64,000 nt of DNA from Clostridiaceae bacterium. Its GTDB lineage: Bacteria; Bacillota; Clostridia; Lachnospirales; Lachnospiraceae. The notes under the pieces are model-generated. The model had not been told where the DNA came from. It saw only the letters and a program-made list of their open reading frames with translations, and made no database searches. A program made the translations under genes and the position numbers. This document shows, piece after piece, positions 1 through 8,122 of the stretch. Location: assembly GCA_902362725.1 (NCBI GenBank), contig CABIXM010000001.1, positions 181,215 through 245,214 on the forward strand. Reading direction: 5' to 3'. Numbering within the stretch: the first letter of the stretch is position 1; every line of letters begins with the position of its first letter.

Positions 1-593
1 ACGAAACGGCCCACCGATTTACTGCCGGTGAAAAAGATGTAGTCGAAATGCTGCTCCAGAAGTGCCGTATTTTCCGCCCGTCCTCCGGTCACCACAGCCA
101 CCAGGGACGCCGGAAAATAAGCCCGGATCAGGCGCCCCATGAGACGGCTGGTGCAGGATGAGTAGGCGCTGGGCTTCAGAATCGCCGTATTACCGGCGGC
201 CAGGGCGTCGGCCAGGGGCTCCAGGGTCAAAAGCAGCGGGTAGTTCCAGGGGCTCATGATCAGCGTCACGCCGTAGGGCGAGGGTTTCCGGTAGCTTGTC
301 GAGCAAAACTGCGCGAGAGGCGTCGGGACCAGACGATCGCGCATCCAGAGGCGCAGATGCCGCCGGAGATAACGGATTTCATTTAAAAGCAGGCCGGTTT
401 CGCACAGATAGCTTTCAGCGGCGCTTTTGCCGAGATCCAGCTTCAGCGCTTCCTGAAATTCCGGCTCATGTTCAGCTACCAGCCGTTCCAGGCGCGTCAG
501 GGCCGCCATCCGGTTTTTATAGGAAAGCGTCGCGCCCGACCGGAAGCATCGCCGCTGCCGGGCCACCAGTTTCTGAATCTCCTGTTCGTTCAT
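1..593 (-). CDS. Aldehyde dehydrogenase family protein, 5' part only
   Basis: The reverse strand encodes about 197 residues starting at an ATG at 593-591, preceded by a GGAGG ribosome binding site near 601-606; the gene runs off the left edge. I read the family from the N-terminal helical region (LDLGKSAAESYLCETG), the block MSPWNYPLLLTLEPLADAL and AAGNTAILKPS (NAD(P)-binding Rossmann region of aldehyde dehydrogenases), and FFTGSKSVGR near the cut. This layout resembles the class 3 / coniferyl-aldehyde dehydrogenase group, which oxidises fatty or aromatic aldehydes to acids. The catalytic Cys and Glu lie outside the window, so activity cannot be judged. It is divergent from proS. Confidence 0.85.
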   Translation of the reverse strand, partial: MNEQEIQKLVARQRRCFRSGATLSYKNRMAALTRLERLVAEHEPEFQEALKLDLGKSAAESYLCETGLLLNEIRYLRRHLRLWMRDRLVPTPLAQFCSTSYRKPSPYGVTLIMSPWNYPLLLTLEPLADALAAGNTAILKPSAYSSCTSRLMGRLIRAYFPASLVAVVTGGRAENTALLEQHFDYIFFTGSKSVGRF

Positions 594-687
594 GGGAATC
601 CTCCAATCTCATATTTCGTATTATAAATCTATTTTACCCAATTACAGAAAAGCAGTCAAAGGAAATCGCGGGATCCCCGCGAAAACC

Positions 688-717
688 TTGACAAAATCGA
701 CATTTTCGTACTACAAT
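688..717 (+). promoter_or_regulatory. Sigma-A type promoter of proS
   Basis: TTGACA at 688-693 and TACAAT at 712-717 with an 18-bp spacer lie about 100 bp upstream of proS. A small 6-bp hairpin (ACGCCC/GGGCGT, 728-743) falls in the predicted leader; no T-box sequence is seen. Confidence 0.6.
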
Positions 718-813
718 ACAAAAAGATACGCCCATCTGGGCGTGATAATCATAACAGCGTACTGTTAAATAAAAATAAATGAAAAAGGCCCCATGGGCGA
801 GAAGGAGAAAAGA

Positions 814-2253
814 ATGGCAAAGGAGAAGAAACTGGTCGAAGAGATTACTTCCATGGACGTGGACTTCGCGCAGTGGTACACCGATGTAGTAAAGAAAGCG
901 GAGCTGACCGATTATACCAGCGTAAAGGGCTGCATGGTGATCAAGCCGGCAGGCTACGCGATCTGGGAAAATATTCAGAAGGAGCTGGACGCGCGTTTTA
1001 AGGCATCAGGCGTTGAGAACGTATATCTGCCCATGCTGATTCCGGAGAGCCTGCTTCAGAAGGAGAAGGATCATGTAGAGGGCTTTGCGCCTGAGGTAGC
1101 ATGGGTGACCCATGGCGGACTGGAGCCGCTGCAGGAGCGTATGTGTATCCGTCCTACTTCCGAGACCCTGTTCTGTGATTTTTACGCAAAGGAGATCCAG
1201 TCCTACCGTGATCTTCCGAAGGTATATAACCAGTGGTGCTCCGTTATGCGTTGGGAGAAGACCACCCGTCCGTTCCTGCGCTCCCGTGAGTTCCTGTGGC
1301 AGGAGGGCCATACCGCCCATGCGACCGCAGAGGAGGCAGAGGCACGTACCCAGCAGATGCTGAACCTGTATGCGGATTTCTGCGAGGAGGTTCTGGCTAT
1401 GCCAGTTATCCGTGGACGCAAGACCGATAAAGAGAAGTTCGCAGGCGCGGAGGCGACCTACACCATTGAGGCGCTGATGCATGACGGCAAGGCGCTGCAG
1501 TCCGGTACCAGCCACAACTTTGGCGACGGTTTTGCCAAGGCGTTCGGTATCCAGTATACCGCAAAGGACAACACCCTGCAGTATGTACATCAGACATCCT
1601 GGGGTATGACCACCCGTCTGATTGGAGCTATCATCATGGTTCACGGCGATAACAGCGGACTGGTTCTGCCGCCGCGGATCGCGCCGACCCAGGTGATGAT
1701 TATCCCCATTGCCCAGCATAAGGAAGGCGTCCTGGATAAGGCTTACGAGCTGAAGTCCACCCTACTGGAGGCAGGCTTTAAGGTGAAGGTAGACGATTCT
1801 GACAAGAGCCCGGGCTGGAAGTTCTCTGAGCAGGAGATGAAGGGTATCCCGGTACGTATCGAGATTGGACCGAAGGATATCGAGGCAAATCAGGCTGTGA
1901 TTGTCCGTCGCGATACCCGCGAGAAGATCGTAGTTGCCCTGCCGGAGCTGGCCGAGAAGGTAGGCGAGGTGCTGACCACCATGCAGAGTGATATGCTGGA
2001 GAAGGCAAGAAAGCATCGGGATTCCCATACCTACGACGCTCATAACTACGAAGAGTTTGTAAAGATTGTCAATGAAAAGCCGGGCTTCGTACGTGCCATG
2101 TGGTGCGGCGATCAGGCCTGCGAGGACAAGATTAAGGAAGATACCACAGCAACCTCACGCTGCATGCCGTTTAAGCAGGATCACATCGCGGACACCTGCG
2201 TATGCTGCGGCAAGCCTGCGAAGGCGCTTGTTTATTGGGGCAAGGCATACTAA
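814..2253 (+). CDS. proS: Prolyl-tRNA synthetase, archaeal/eukaryotic-type (short form)
   Basis: Charges tRNA-Pro with proline in the cytoplasm. The 479-residue product lacks the bacterial INS editing domain. It shows class II synthetase motifs ([16 protein letters not shown] and [21 protein letters not shown] in the first 170 residues, then [19 protein letters not shown]), an anticodon-binding domain and a C-terminal zinc-type domain with paired cysteines (MWCGDQAC and CVCCGKPAK). This is the type found in many Clostridia and in archaea. I prefer ATG 814 over the in-frame ATG at 793 because AGAAGGAG lies at a good distance from 814. It is a single-gene unit with its own promoter and terminator. 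Confidence 0.95.
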   Translation: MAKEKKLVEEITSMDVDFAQWYTDVVKKAELTDYTSVKGCMVIKPAGYAIWENIQKELDARFKASGVENVYLPMLIPESLLQKEKDHVEGFAPEVAWVTHGGLEPLQERMCIRPTSETLFCDFYAKEIQSYRDLPKVYNQWCSVMRWEKTTRPFLRSREFLWQEGHTAHATAEEAEARTQQMLNLYADFCEEVLAMPVIRGRKTDKEKFAGAEATYTIEALMHDGKALQSGTSHNFGDGFAKAFGIQYTAKDNTLQYVHQTSWGMTTRLIGAIIMVHGDNSGLVLPPRIAPTQVMIIPIAQHKEGVLDKAYELKSTLLEAGFKVKVDDSDKSPGWKFSEQEMKGIPVRIEIGPKDIEANQAVIVRRDTREKIVVALPELAEKVGEVLTTMQSDMLEKARKHRDSHTYDAHNYEEFVKIVNEKPGFVRAMWCGDQACEDKIKEDTTATSRCMPFKQDHIADTCVCCGKPAKALVYWGKAY

Positions 2254-2303
2254 AAATGATAGAAGAAAATGATTCAGGGCTGAGAAGCTACTGAACAGTT
2301 ACG

Positions 2304-2342
2304 AGAAGCGGCTGGAGGCCAACCCCCTCGGGCCGCTTTTCC
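2304..2342 (+). terminator. Intrinsic terminator after proS
   Basis: AAGCGGC (2306-2312) pairs with GCCGCTT (2332-2338), followed by a short T run. Just upstream, 2290-2303 carries a 14-nt sequence that recurs inverted in the pgm leader at 4853-4866. Confidence 0.7.
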
Positions 2343-2424
2343 ATTACAGCTTATCTGGAAGAATCTTACATATATAGATTCTGACGGAAAACGCCCGGAA
2401 ATAAGATAGAAAGGACACGCGCAC

Positions 2425-3762
2425 ATGAAGATTCAGATTCCTGAAAAAGCTAACGAAATCATCACGACCCTTACCGCCGCCGGCTACGAAGCCTACGTGG
2501 TGGGCGGCTGCGTGCGCGACGCCATTCTGGGCCGGGAGGCGGCGGACTGGGACATCACCACCAATGCGAAGCCGGAGCAGGTGAAGACCTTATTTCCCAG
2601 AACCGTGGACACGGGGCTCCAGCACGGTACCGTGACGGTCCTGAATGGAAAAGAGGGCTTCGAGGTCACCACGTACCGGATTGACGGCGAATATCTGGAT
2701 GGCCGCCACCCGGAGCAGGTGCTGTTTACGCCGAATCTTCTGGAAGATCTGAAACGGCGGGACTTTACCATCAATGCCATGGCATATAATGAGAAAGAGG
2801 GCCTGGTGGACGCCTTCGACGGCCTGGGTGACCTGGAGCGTGGTCAGATCCGCTGCGTGGGCGACCCCAGAGAGCGGTTTACCGAGGATGCCCTTCGGAT
2901 CTTACGGGCAGTCCGTTTTTCCGCCCAGCTGGATTTCGAGATTGAGTCGGAGACAAAAGCGGCCCTGGCGGAATTTGCGCCGCGTCTTCGGAAGGTCAGT
3001 GCCGAGCGCATCCAGGTGGAGCTGATGAAGCTTCTGACCTCAGATCACCCGGAGGTCTTCCGGGTAGTCTGGGAGACAGGTATCACGGCGGTGATTCTGC
3101 CGGAATTCGACGCCTGCATGGAGACGCCCCAGCACAATCCCCATCATTGCCGGGGCGTGGGCGATCATATCCTGTATACATTGACCGGCGTGGAGAAGGA
3201 GAAAGCCCTCCGGTGGGCTGCCCTGCTTCACGACATCGGAAAGCCGGTCACCCGCACCACCGACGAGCAGGGAATCGATCATTTCCACGGACACGCGAAG
3301 ATGGGCGCGGAGATGGCCAACGGGATCTTACGCCGCCTGAAATTCGATAACGACACCCGCAAACGGATCGTAAAGCTGGTGGAGGTCCATGACGACCGGC
3401 AGATCCCGCTGAACCACAGGGGCGTGCGCCGGGCCATTCACCGGATAGGAGCAGATCTGTTCCCGGATTACCTGAAGCTTCGCAGGGCAGACTCCATGGC
3501 TCAGAATCCGGCGCTTCTAAAGGAAAAGCTGGAGAACATAGACGAGACCGAGCGCCTGTATAATGAGATTCTGGAAGCCCGGAACTGTCTGTCCTTAAAG
3601 GATCTGGCCGTAACGGGACGGGATCTCATCGACGCGGGCGTGAAGCCGGGTCCGGGCCTTGGAATCATTCTGAACCGGATGCTGGAGGCGGTCATCGAGC
3701 ACCCGGAATACAACACAAAAGAATATCTCTTAGAAAGAATATTACCCCTCGTTTCCTCATAG
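2425..3762 (+). CDS. cca: CCA-adding tRNA nucleotidyltransferase with HD domain
   Basis: Adds or repairs the 3' CCA end of tRNAs from CTP and ATP. The 445-residue protein begins with the class II nucleotidyltransferase head (GGCVRDAILGREAADWDITT, with the DxD metal ligands in WDIT context), then RRDFTINAMAYN and EDALRILRAVRFSAQL of the neck/body. A central HD phosphohydrolase domain follows (LLHDIGKP near residue 270). The HD extension is common in clostridial CCA enzymes and can carry phosphatase or phosphodiesterase activity. The start ATG has a GAAAGGAC sequence upstream. The visible tRNA-Pro gene lacks an encoded CCA, consistent with a need for this enzyme. Confidence 0.93.
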   Translation: MKIQIPEKANEIITTLTAAGYEAYVVGGCVRDAILGREAADWDITTNAKPEQVKTLFPRTVDTGLQHGTVTVLNGKEGFEVTTYRIDGEYLDGRHPEQVLFTPNLLEDLKRRDFTINAMAYNEKEGLVDAFDGLGDLERGQIRCVGDPRERFTEDALRILRAVRFSAQLDFEIESETKAALAEFAPRLRKVSAERIQVELMKLLTSDHPEVFRVVWETGITAVILPEFDACMETPQHNPHHCRGVGDHILYTLTGVEKEKALRWAALLHDIGKPVTRTTDEQGIDHFHGHAKMGAEMANGILRRLKFDNDTRKRIVKLVEVHDDRQIPLNHRGVRRAIHRIGADLFPDYLKLRRADSMAQNPALLKEKLENIDETERLYNEILEARNCLSLKDLAVTGRDLIDAGVKPGPGLGIILNRMLEAVIEHPEYNTKEYLLERILPLVSS

Positions 3763-3787
3763 ATTTGAAAGGAACGGGGGGATTTTT

Positions 3788-4783
3788 GTGAACGAAAAAG
3801 CGCTGCAAATCCTGGAGCAGTATGATCTGGAGGTCCTGAAAAGCTACGGCGGCCGGGGCGGAATTATGTTGGAGACAAAAGACGGCTTAAAAATGATAAA
3901 AGAATTTGCAGGCTCGCGCGCAAAGCTTCCCCTGGAGCAGCGGGTGCTTGGGACACTTACGGAACGGGGCGTCTGCGCCGTAGACAGGGTGCAGGTAAGC
4001 CGGGAGGGAGAGCTCATTACCATCGGCGACTACGAGACGCCCTACGTCGTCAAGGACTGGCCGCCGGGCCGGGAATGTGACCCGAAGAATGAGGAGGAGC
4101 TGCTGCGGAGTATGCGTCTCCTGGCCCGGGTCCACCGGGAGCTTCGGGACGTTCTGCACACGGAAGGGGCGGAGCGCCGCTGGATTCTGGGCGCGGATCG
4201 GACAGAAGAGTTAGAAAAGCATAACCGGGAAATGAAGCGGACCCGGAATTTTATCCGGACGCGGCAGAAAAAGGGTGATTTCGAGCTGCTGTATCTGCAA
4301 TGCGCCGAAACCATTTTCCAGAATGGAGCGGAGGCCCTGGATCTTCTGAAGGCTTCCGGGAGTGAGGCGCTCTACCGGCAGGCTGTGGAGGGCGAACACC
4401 TCTGCCACGGCGAGTATGTCCATCATAATATCATGTTTCACCGGCAGGAGACGGCCCTGGTGAACTTCGGCCATTTTGAAATCAATGTGCAGGTAAATGA
4501 CCTCTGCCTGTTCCTGCGGAAAATCATGGAGAAACACAACTGGAACGGATCCTTGGCAGGGCGGATGCTGACCGCCTACGAGCGGGAGCTTCCCCTGTCC
4601 GGGGAGGAGCGGGCCTACCTGGCTGCGAACCTTTATTACCCTGAGAAAGCCTGGAAGCTGGCCCATCATTATTACCATACGAATAAGGCCTGGGTACCGG
4701 AGAAGAGCGCTGAGAAGCTGCAGGTATTCCTGACCCAGAATGAGCGCAGGAAGAAAATGGTAAAAGACGTATTGATACCGTAA
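3788..4783 (+). CDS. CotS-family spore-coat-associated kinase-like protein
   Basis: This 331-residue protein matches the CotS/YsxE/YutH group of spore coat proteins, which share an aminoglycoside-phosphotransferase/choline-kinase-like fold. Visible kinase-like elements are the N-terminal lobe (SYGGRGGIMLETKDGLKMIK), the hinge-like VVKDWPPGREC, and the motif HLCHGEYVHHNIMF near residue 205 with NFGHFEIN behind it, matching the catalytic HGDxxxxN and following metal-binding segment (here HGExxxxN). The start is GTG 3788 after a G-rich site. It follows cca by 25 bp and probably shares its transcript. A coat role is inferred from the family; the kinase substrate is not known. Confidence 0.75.
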   Translation: MNEKALQILEQYDLEVLKSYGGRGGIMLETKDGLKMIKEFAGSRAKLPLEQRVLGTLTERGVCAVDRVQVSREGELITIGDYETPYVVKDWPPGRECDPKNEEELLRSMRLLARVHRELRDVLHTEGAERRWILGADRTEELEKHNREMKRTRNFIRTRQKKGDFELLYLQCAETIFQNGAEALDLLKASGSEALYRQAVEGEHLCHGEYVHHNIMFHRQETALVNFGHFEINVQVNDLCLFLRKIMEKHNWNGSLAGRMLTAYERELPLSGEERAYLAANLYYPEKAWKLAHHYYHTNKAWVPEKSAEKLQVFLTQNERRKKMVKDVLIP

Positions 4784-4810
4784 ATATGCTGTAAAATATG
4801 CCCGAATACA

Positions 4811-4839
4811 TTGACTTTCCTGTACAAATATTCTAAAAT
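4811..4839 (+). promoter_or_regulatory. Promoter of the phosphoglucomutase gene
   Basis: TTGACT (4811-4816) and TAAAAT (4834-4839) with a 17-bp spacer. Transcription would begin near 4846, immediately before the first of three leader hairpins. Confidence 0.6.
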
Positions 4840-4850
4840 TAGACACAGAT

Positions 4851-4969
4851 AACGTAACTGTTCAGTCCCTTTGCAGTTACGTTGCAAAATCCATTTAAAA
4901 TCGGCTTCGCCGATGGGATTTTGCAGACCTGAATCACTTTCTTACACCTTCAGTAGCGAGTGCTTCAGG
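4851..4969 (+). other. Three-hairpin structured leader upstream of pgm
   Basis: Hairpin 1 pairs AACGTAACTG (4851-4860) with CAGTTACGTT (4874-4883), 10 of 10. Hairpin 2 pairs TGCAAAATCC (4883-4892) with GGATTTTGCA (4916-4925), with an inner ATCGGC/GCCGAT stem (4900-4914). Hairpin 3 pairs CCTGAA+CACT (4928-4938) with AGTG+TTCAGG (4959-4969). There is almost no linker between them and no T run. The element is either a dispersed palindromic repeat or an uncharacterised leader RNA. Confidence 0.7.
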
Positions 4970-5002
4970 CTGAAATATAATGATAGAAGTGAGGTATCAG
5001 TT

Positions 5003-6685
5003 ATGTATTTGGACGATTATAAGCGTTGGATGGACACGGAACTGGAGGATCCGGCTCTGACTGAGGAGCTGAAAGGCATCGCGGGAAAGGACGATGAGAT
5101 TAAGGACCGTTTTGCGGTAGCCCTGAAATTTGGTACCGCAGGCCTGCGTGGTGTGCTGGGAGCAGGTTCCAACCGTATGAATATCTATGTGGTCCGTCAG
5201 GCGACCCAGGGTCTGGCCAACTGGGTAAAGACCCAGGGCGGCAGCCAGCTTGTGGCCATCAGCTATGACAGCCGTATCAACAGCGACGTGTTCGCGAAGA
5301 CAGCAGCCAGCGTGCTGGCAGCCAATGGAATCAAGGTTCGCATTTACGACGCCCTGATGCCGGTTCCGGCTCTTAGCTTCGCAACCCGTTATTATCAGGC
5401 CAATGCGGGTATCATGGTGACCGCGTCCCATAACCCGGCGAAATACAACGGCTACAAGGCCTACGGCCCGGACGGCTGCCAGATGACGGATGAGGCGGCG
5501 GATATCGTATATGCCGAGATCCAGAAGACTGACATCCTGACCGGCGCGAAGGTCATGGATTTCGAGGCAGGTATCAAAGAAGGCCTCATCGAATACGTAG
5601 GCGACGACTGTAAAGAAGCCCTGTATCAGGCCATCGAGGCTCGCAGCGTGCGTCCGGGTATCTGCGCTGCATCCGGCCTGAAGCTGGTATATTCCCCGCT
5701 GAACGGTTCCGGCCTGGTTCCGGTAACCCGTGTGCTGAAGGATATCGGCATCACCGATGTGACCATCGTACCGGAGCAGCAGTATCCGGACGGTCACTTC
5801 CCCACCTGCCCGTACCCGAATCCGGAGATCTTCGAGGCTCTCCGTCTGGGACTGGAGCTGGCGGAGAAGACCGGAGCAGACCTGATGCTGGCTACCGACC
5901 CGGACGCAGACCGTGTGGGTATCGCCATGAAGTGCCCGGACGGCAGCTATGAGCTGGTATCCGGTAATGAGATGGGCGTTCTGCTTCTGGACTATATCTG
6001 CGCAGGCCGCATTGAGAAGGGCACTATGCCGAAGAATCCGGTGGCTGTGAAGTCCATCGTATCCACTCCGCTGGCAGACGCGGTGGCGAAGAACTACGGC
6101 GTGGAGCTCCGTAGCGTTCTGACCGGCTTCAAATGGATTGGCGACCAGATCGCGAAGCTGGAAGCAGCAGGTGAGGCAGACCGCTTTATCTTCGGCTTCG
6201 AAGAGAGCTACGGATATCTGGCAGGCCCCTATGTGCGTGATAAGGACGCCATCATCGGTTCCATGCTCATCTGTGAGATGGCGGCTTACTACCGGAGCAT
6301 CGGTTCCTCCATCAAGCAGCGTCTGGAAGAGATCTATGAGAAATATGGCCGTTACCTGAACAAGGTAGACAGCTTCGAGTTCCCGGGACTGTCCGGTATG
6401 GACAAGATGGCCGGCATCATGGACGGCCTTCGCCAGAACCCGCCCGCGAAGATCGGCGATTACGCGGTGGTAAAGGTAACAGATTATAAGAAGCCCGAGG
6501 AGACAGGTCTCCCGGCAGCCAATGTACTGGTGTACAAGCTGGAAGGCGGCGCAGAAGTCATCGTCCGCCCGTCCGGAACCGAGCCGAAGATCAAGACCTA
6601 CTTTACTACACTCGGAAAGGATCTGGCTGAAGCCCAGGTCCAGAAGGATGCGCTGGCAGCAGCGATCGCTCCCATATTTGAGTAA
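5003..6685 (+). CDS. pgm: Phosphoglucomutase / phosphomannomutase (alpha-D-phosphohexomutase family)
   Basis: Interconverts glucose-1-phosphate and glucose-6-phosphate (possibly the mannose forms as well). The 560-residue protein shows all four domains: KFGTAGLRGVLGAGSNRMN near residue 48, the phosphoserine loop VTASHNPAKYNGYK, the metal loop ATDPDADRVG, the sugar-specificity loop GFEESYGYLAG and the phosphate-binding RPSGTEPKIK. I start at ATG 5003 after GAAGTGAGG rather than at the open frame from 4871, which would translate the leader hairpins. A shorter paralogue lies at 50752-52242. Codon use is strongly biased, as expected for a highly expressed metabolic gene. Confidence 0.92.
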   Translation: MYLDDYKRWMDTELEDPALTEELKGIAGKDDEIKDRFAVALKFGTAGLRGVLGAGSNRMNIYVVRQATQGLANWVKTQGGSQLVAISYDSRINSDVFAKTAASVLAANGIKVRIYDALMPVPALSFATRYYQANAGIMVTASHNPAKYNGYKAYGPDGCQMTDEAADIVYAEIQKTDILTGAKVMDFEAGIKEGLIEYVGDDCKEALYQAIEARSVRPGICAASGLKLVYSPLNGSGLVPVTRVLKDIGITDVTIVPEQQYPDGHFPTCPYPNPEIFEALRLGLELAEKTGADLMLATDPDADRVGIAMKCPDGSYELVSGNEMGVLLLDYICAGRIEKGTMPKNPVAVKSIVSTPLADAVAKNYGVELRSVLTGFKWIGDQIAKLEAAGEADRFIFGFEESYGYLAGPYVRDKDAIIGSMLICEMAAYYRSIGSSIKQRLEEIYEKYGRYLNKVDSFEFPGLSGMDKMAGIMDGLRQNPPAKIGDYAVVKVTDYKKPEETGLPAANVLVYKLEGGAEVIVRPSGTEPKIKTYFTTLGKDLAEAQVQKDALAAAIAPIFE

Positions 6686-6701
6686 CAAAACCCGAAATAC
6701 C

Positions 6702-6730
6702 TTGACAAATAAATGAGAAACGGGTATAAA
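6702..6730 (+). promoter_or_regulatory. Strong sigma-A promoter of hup
   Basis: TTGACA (6702-6707), 17-bp spacer, TATAAA (6725-6730), followed by an approximately 75-nt leader and AGGAGG at 6799-6804. Confidence 0.75.
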
Positions 6731-6813
6731 TAGGAAAGAAGATATGGAAGAACGCACACACAGACATATCGTCGACAAAAAGAGTAGTAGTATTATTTAG
6801 GAGGAATTACCAG

Positions 6814-7086
6814 ATGAACAGAATGGAATTAGTTGCTGCTATCGCAGAGAAGACTGAGTTATCCAAGAAGGACGCAGAGAAGGCTCTGAAGGCTTTCACA
6901 GATGTAGTTGCAGAAGAGCTGAAGAAGGGCGAGAAGATCCAGCTGGTTGGATTCGGAACCTTCGAGGTATCTGAGAGAGCAGCAAGAGAGGGAAGAAATC
7001 CGCAGACTGGCGAGGCTATGCAGATCGCAGCGTCCAAGTCCCCGAAGTTTAAGGCTGGAAAAGCACTGAAGGATGCTCTGAACTAA
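6814..7086 (+). CDS. hup: DNA-binding protein HU
   Basis: A 90-residue nucleoid protein of the HU/IHF family that bends DNA without strong sequence preference. The dimerisation helices ([20 protein letters not shown]) and the DNA-binding arm with [12 protein letters not shown] are intact, and the protein has the usual length. It has its own strong promoter and ribosome binding site and heads the block hup-rqcP, with only 3 bp between the two genes. Confidence 0.95.
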   Translation: MNRMELVAAIAEKTELSKKDAEKALKAFTDVVAEELKKGEKIQLVGFGTFEVSERAAREGRNPQTGEAMQIAASKSPKFKAGKALKDALN

Positions 7087-7089
7087 TCT

Positions 7090-7329
7090 ATGCGTCTTGA
7101 TAAATATTTAAAGATTTCCCGTCTGATAAAGCGGAGAACCGTAGCCAATGAAGCCTGCGACGCAGGACGCGTGCTGGTCAACGACAAGGTGGCCAAGGCG
7201 TCTGTGAACGTGAAGGCGGGCGACGTGATAGAGATTCAGTTTGGCAGTAAGTCCGTGAAGGTGGAAGTCCTGGACGTCCAGGAGACCGTCCGCAAGGATG
7301 ACGCCAAGGAGCTCTACCGTTATCTTTAA
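7090..7329 (+). CDS. rqcP: S4-domain RNA-binding protein RqcP (YabO)
   Basis: A 79-residue S4-fold protein starting MRLDKYLKISRLIKRRT, with GRVLVNDKVAKAS, typical of the Hsp15/YabO group. In Bacillus, RqcP works with RqcH on stalled 50S subunits in ribosome-associated quality control (alanine tailing); the assignment here rests on sequence type and conserved position before yabP. It sits 3 bp after hup. No strong Shine-Dalgarno is visible at its start, so it may be translationally coupled to hup. Confidence 0.85.
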   Translation: MRLDKYLKISRLIKRRTVANEACDAGRVLVNDKVAKASVNVKAGDVIEIQFGSKSVKVEVLDVQETVRKDDAKELYRYL

Positions 7330-7334
7330 AAACA

Positions 7335-7364
7335 GGAATAATGAGAAAGACCTTTTCATACATT
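7335..7364 (+). promoter_or_regulatory. Sigma-E-like (mother-cell) promoter of yabP
   Basis: GGAATAAT (7335-7342), a 14-bp spacer and CATACATT (7357-7364). The -10 matches the sigma-E consensus and the -35 resembles it. The expected start near 7371 lies inside the loop of the overlapping terminator hairpin. Confidence 0.6.
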
Positions 7365-7403
7365 TAGTTGTAAACTAGTAAGTGTATGGGGAGGTCTTTT
7401 TTT
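7346..7403 (+). terminator. Terminator of hup-rqcP that overlaps the yabP promoter and ribosome binding site
   Basis: AAAGACC (7346-7352) pairs with GGTCTTT (7393-7399), CATACA (7357-7362) with TGTATG (7383-7388), and TAGTT (7365-7369) with AACTA (7373-7377), followed by TTTTTTT. The 3' arm contains the yabP Shine-Dalgarno GGGGAGG (7388-7394). Confidence 0.7.
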
Positions 7404-7686
7404 GGAAGAAAAGCAGTACGCAAAAGCCCACAAGCTGCTCTTAAGCAACCGGCGGACGGGTACCATCAGCGGCGTCACTGACGTGATTTCTTTTGATATC
7501 GCGGAAATCCTGCTGGAGACGGAGCAGGGCATGCTGACCATCAAAGGCGCCGATCTCCATGTGAACCGTCTGACCCTGGAGAAGGGAGAGGTAGATATCG
7601 AGGGACGGATAGACAGTATGGCCTACTCAGAGGTCACGGATTTTCATAAGGCGGGCGCGTCGCTGCTGGGCCGCCTGTTCAAATAG
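7402..7686 (+). CDS. yabP: Sporulation protein YabP
   Basis: A 94-residue YabP-family protein with the small beta-rich fold (RRTGTISGVTDVISFD, GMLTIKGADLHVNRLTLEKGEVDIEG). In B. subtilis, yabP is mother-cell expressed under sigma-E and sits upstream of yabQ, as here. The start is TTG 7402, set by GGGGAGG seven bases upstream; no other start gives the full family length. The ribosome binding site lies in the terminator stem described separately, so translation from vegetative read-through should be blocked. Confidence 0.88.
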   Translation: MEEKQYAKAHKLLLSNRRTGTISGVTDVISFDIAEILLETEQGMLTIKGADLHVNRLTLEKGEVDIEGRIDSMAYSEVTDFHKAGASLLGRLFK

Positions 7687-7704
7687 CCTATGGGCGGGGG
7701 AATC

Positions 7705-8007
7705 ATGTTTGAACTGCAGTTTTTCGGAAAAGCCCTCCTCTATGGCGCGGCACTGGCCTTCTCCTATGAGGGCCTGAAGGTGTTCCGGCGGCTGATATCC
7801 CATGGGACGGTCTGGATGGCGCTGGAGGATCTGGCCTACTGGCTGACCTGCGGATTCTTGATTTTCCGGATGCTGTACCGGGAGAACAGCGGAGCCGTCC
7901 GGGGTTTCGCCGTTACGGCCGTGGTGCTGGGCATGCTTCTTTACCTCCGGGTTGCGAAAATATGCCGAAATTTATGCCGAAATCTCAGAAAAAAATTGCA
8001 TAAATAA
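7705..8007 (+). CDS. yabQ: Spore cortex biosynthesis membrane protein YabQ
   Basis: A roughly 100-residue membrane protein with three or four hydrophobic segments (FFGKALLYGAALAFSYEG; LAYWLTCGFLIFRMLY; GFAVTAVVLGMLLYLRV) and a basic C-terminus. It lies directly behind yabP, matching the B. subtilis yabPQ operon in which YabQ is needed for cortex formation. ATG 7705 is preferred over ATG 7690, because the G-rich site at 7693-7700 precedes it and the extra residues (MGGGI) look like leader. Confidence 0.8.
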   Translation: MFELQFFGKALLYGAALAFSYEGLKVFRRLISHGTVWMALEDLAYWLTCGFLIFRMLYRENSGAVRGFAVTAVVLGMLLYLRVAKICRNLCRNLRKKLHK

Positions 8008-8024
8008 ATAAAAAAGACTATAAT
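7996..8024 (+). promoter_or_regulatory. Promoter of divIC
   Basis: TTGCAT (7996-8001), 17-bp spacer, TATAAT (8019-8024). The -35 lies inside the last codons of yabQ, so divIC can be transcribed independently of the sporulation genes. A 7-bp hairpin (AAACGGC/GCCGTTT, 8062-8083) lies in the leader. Confidence 0.6.
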
Positions 8025-8122
8025 AAAATAAATGTACCCACAAATAGGTGGATTTGATGGGAAACGGCAGAAGAAAGCCGTTTTAAAAGCAGTTTCAGAA
8101 CGAAAGTGAGGCGAAAGGAGCT

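Noticed and set aside
4871..5002. Longer N-terminus for pgm
   Set aside because: The extra residues would be translated from the three leader hairpins; the ATG at 5003 has GAAGTGAGG upstream and gives the family start.
4997..6778. 593-residue open frame antisense to pgm
   Set aside because: It lies opposite a clear phosphoglucomutase with full family motifs, and its composition is a mirror of strong codon bias; no ribosome binding site.
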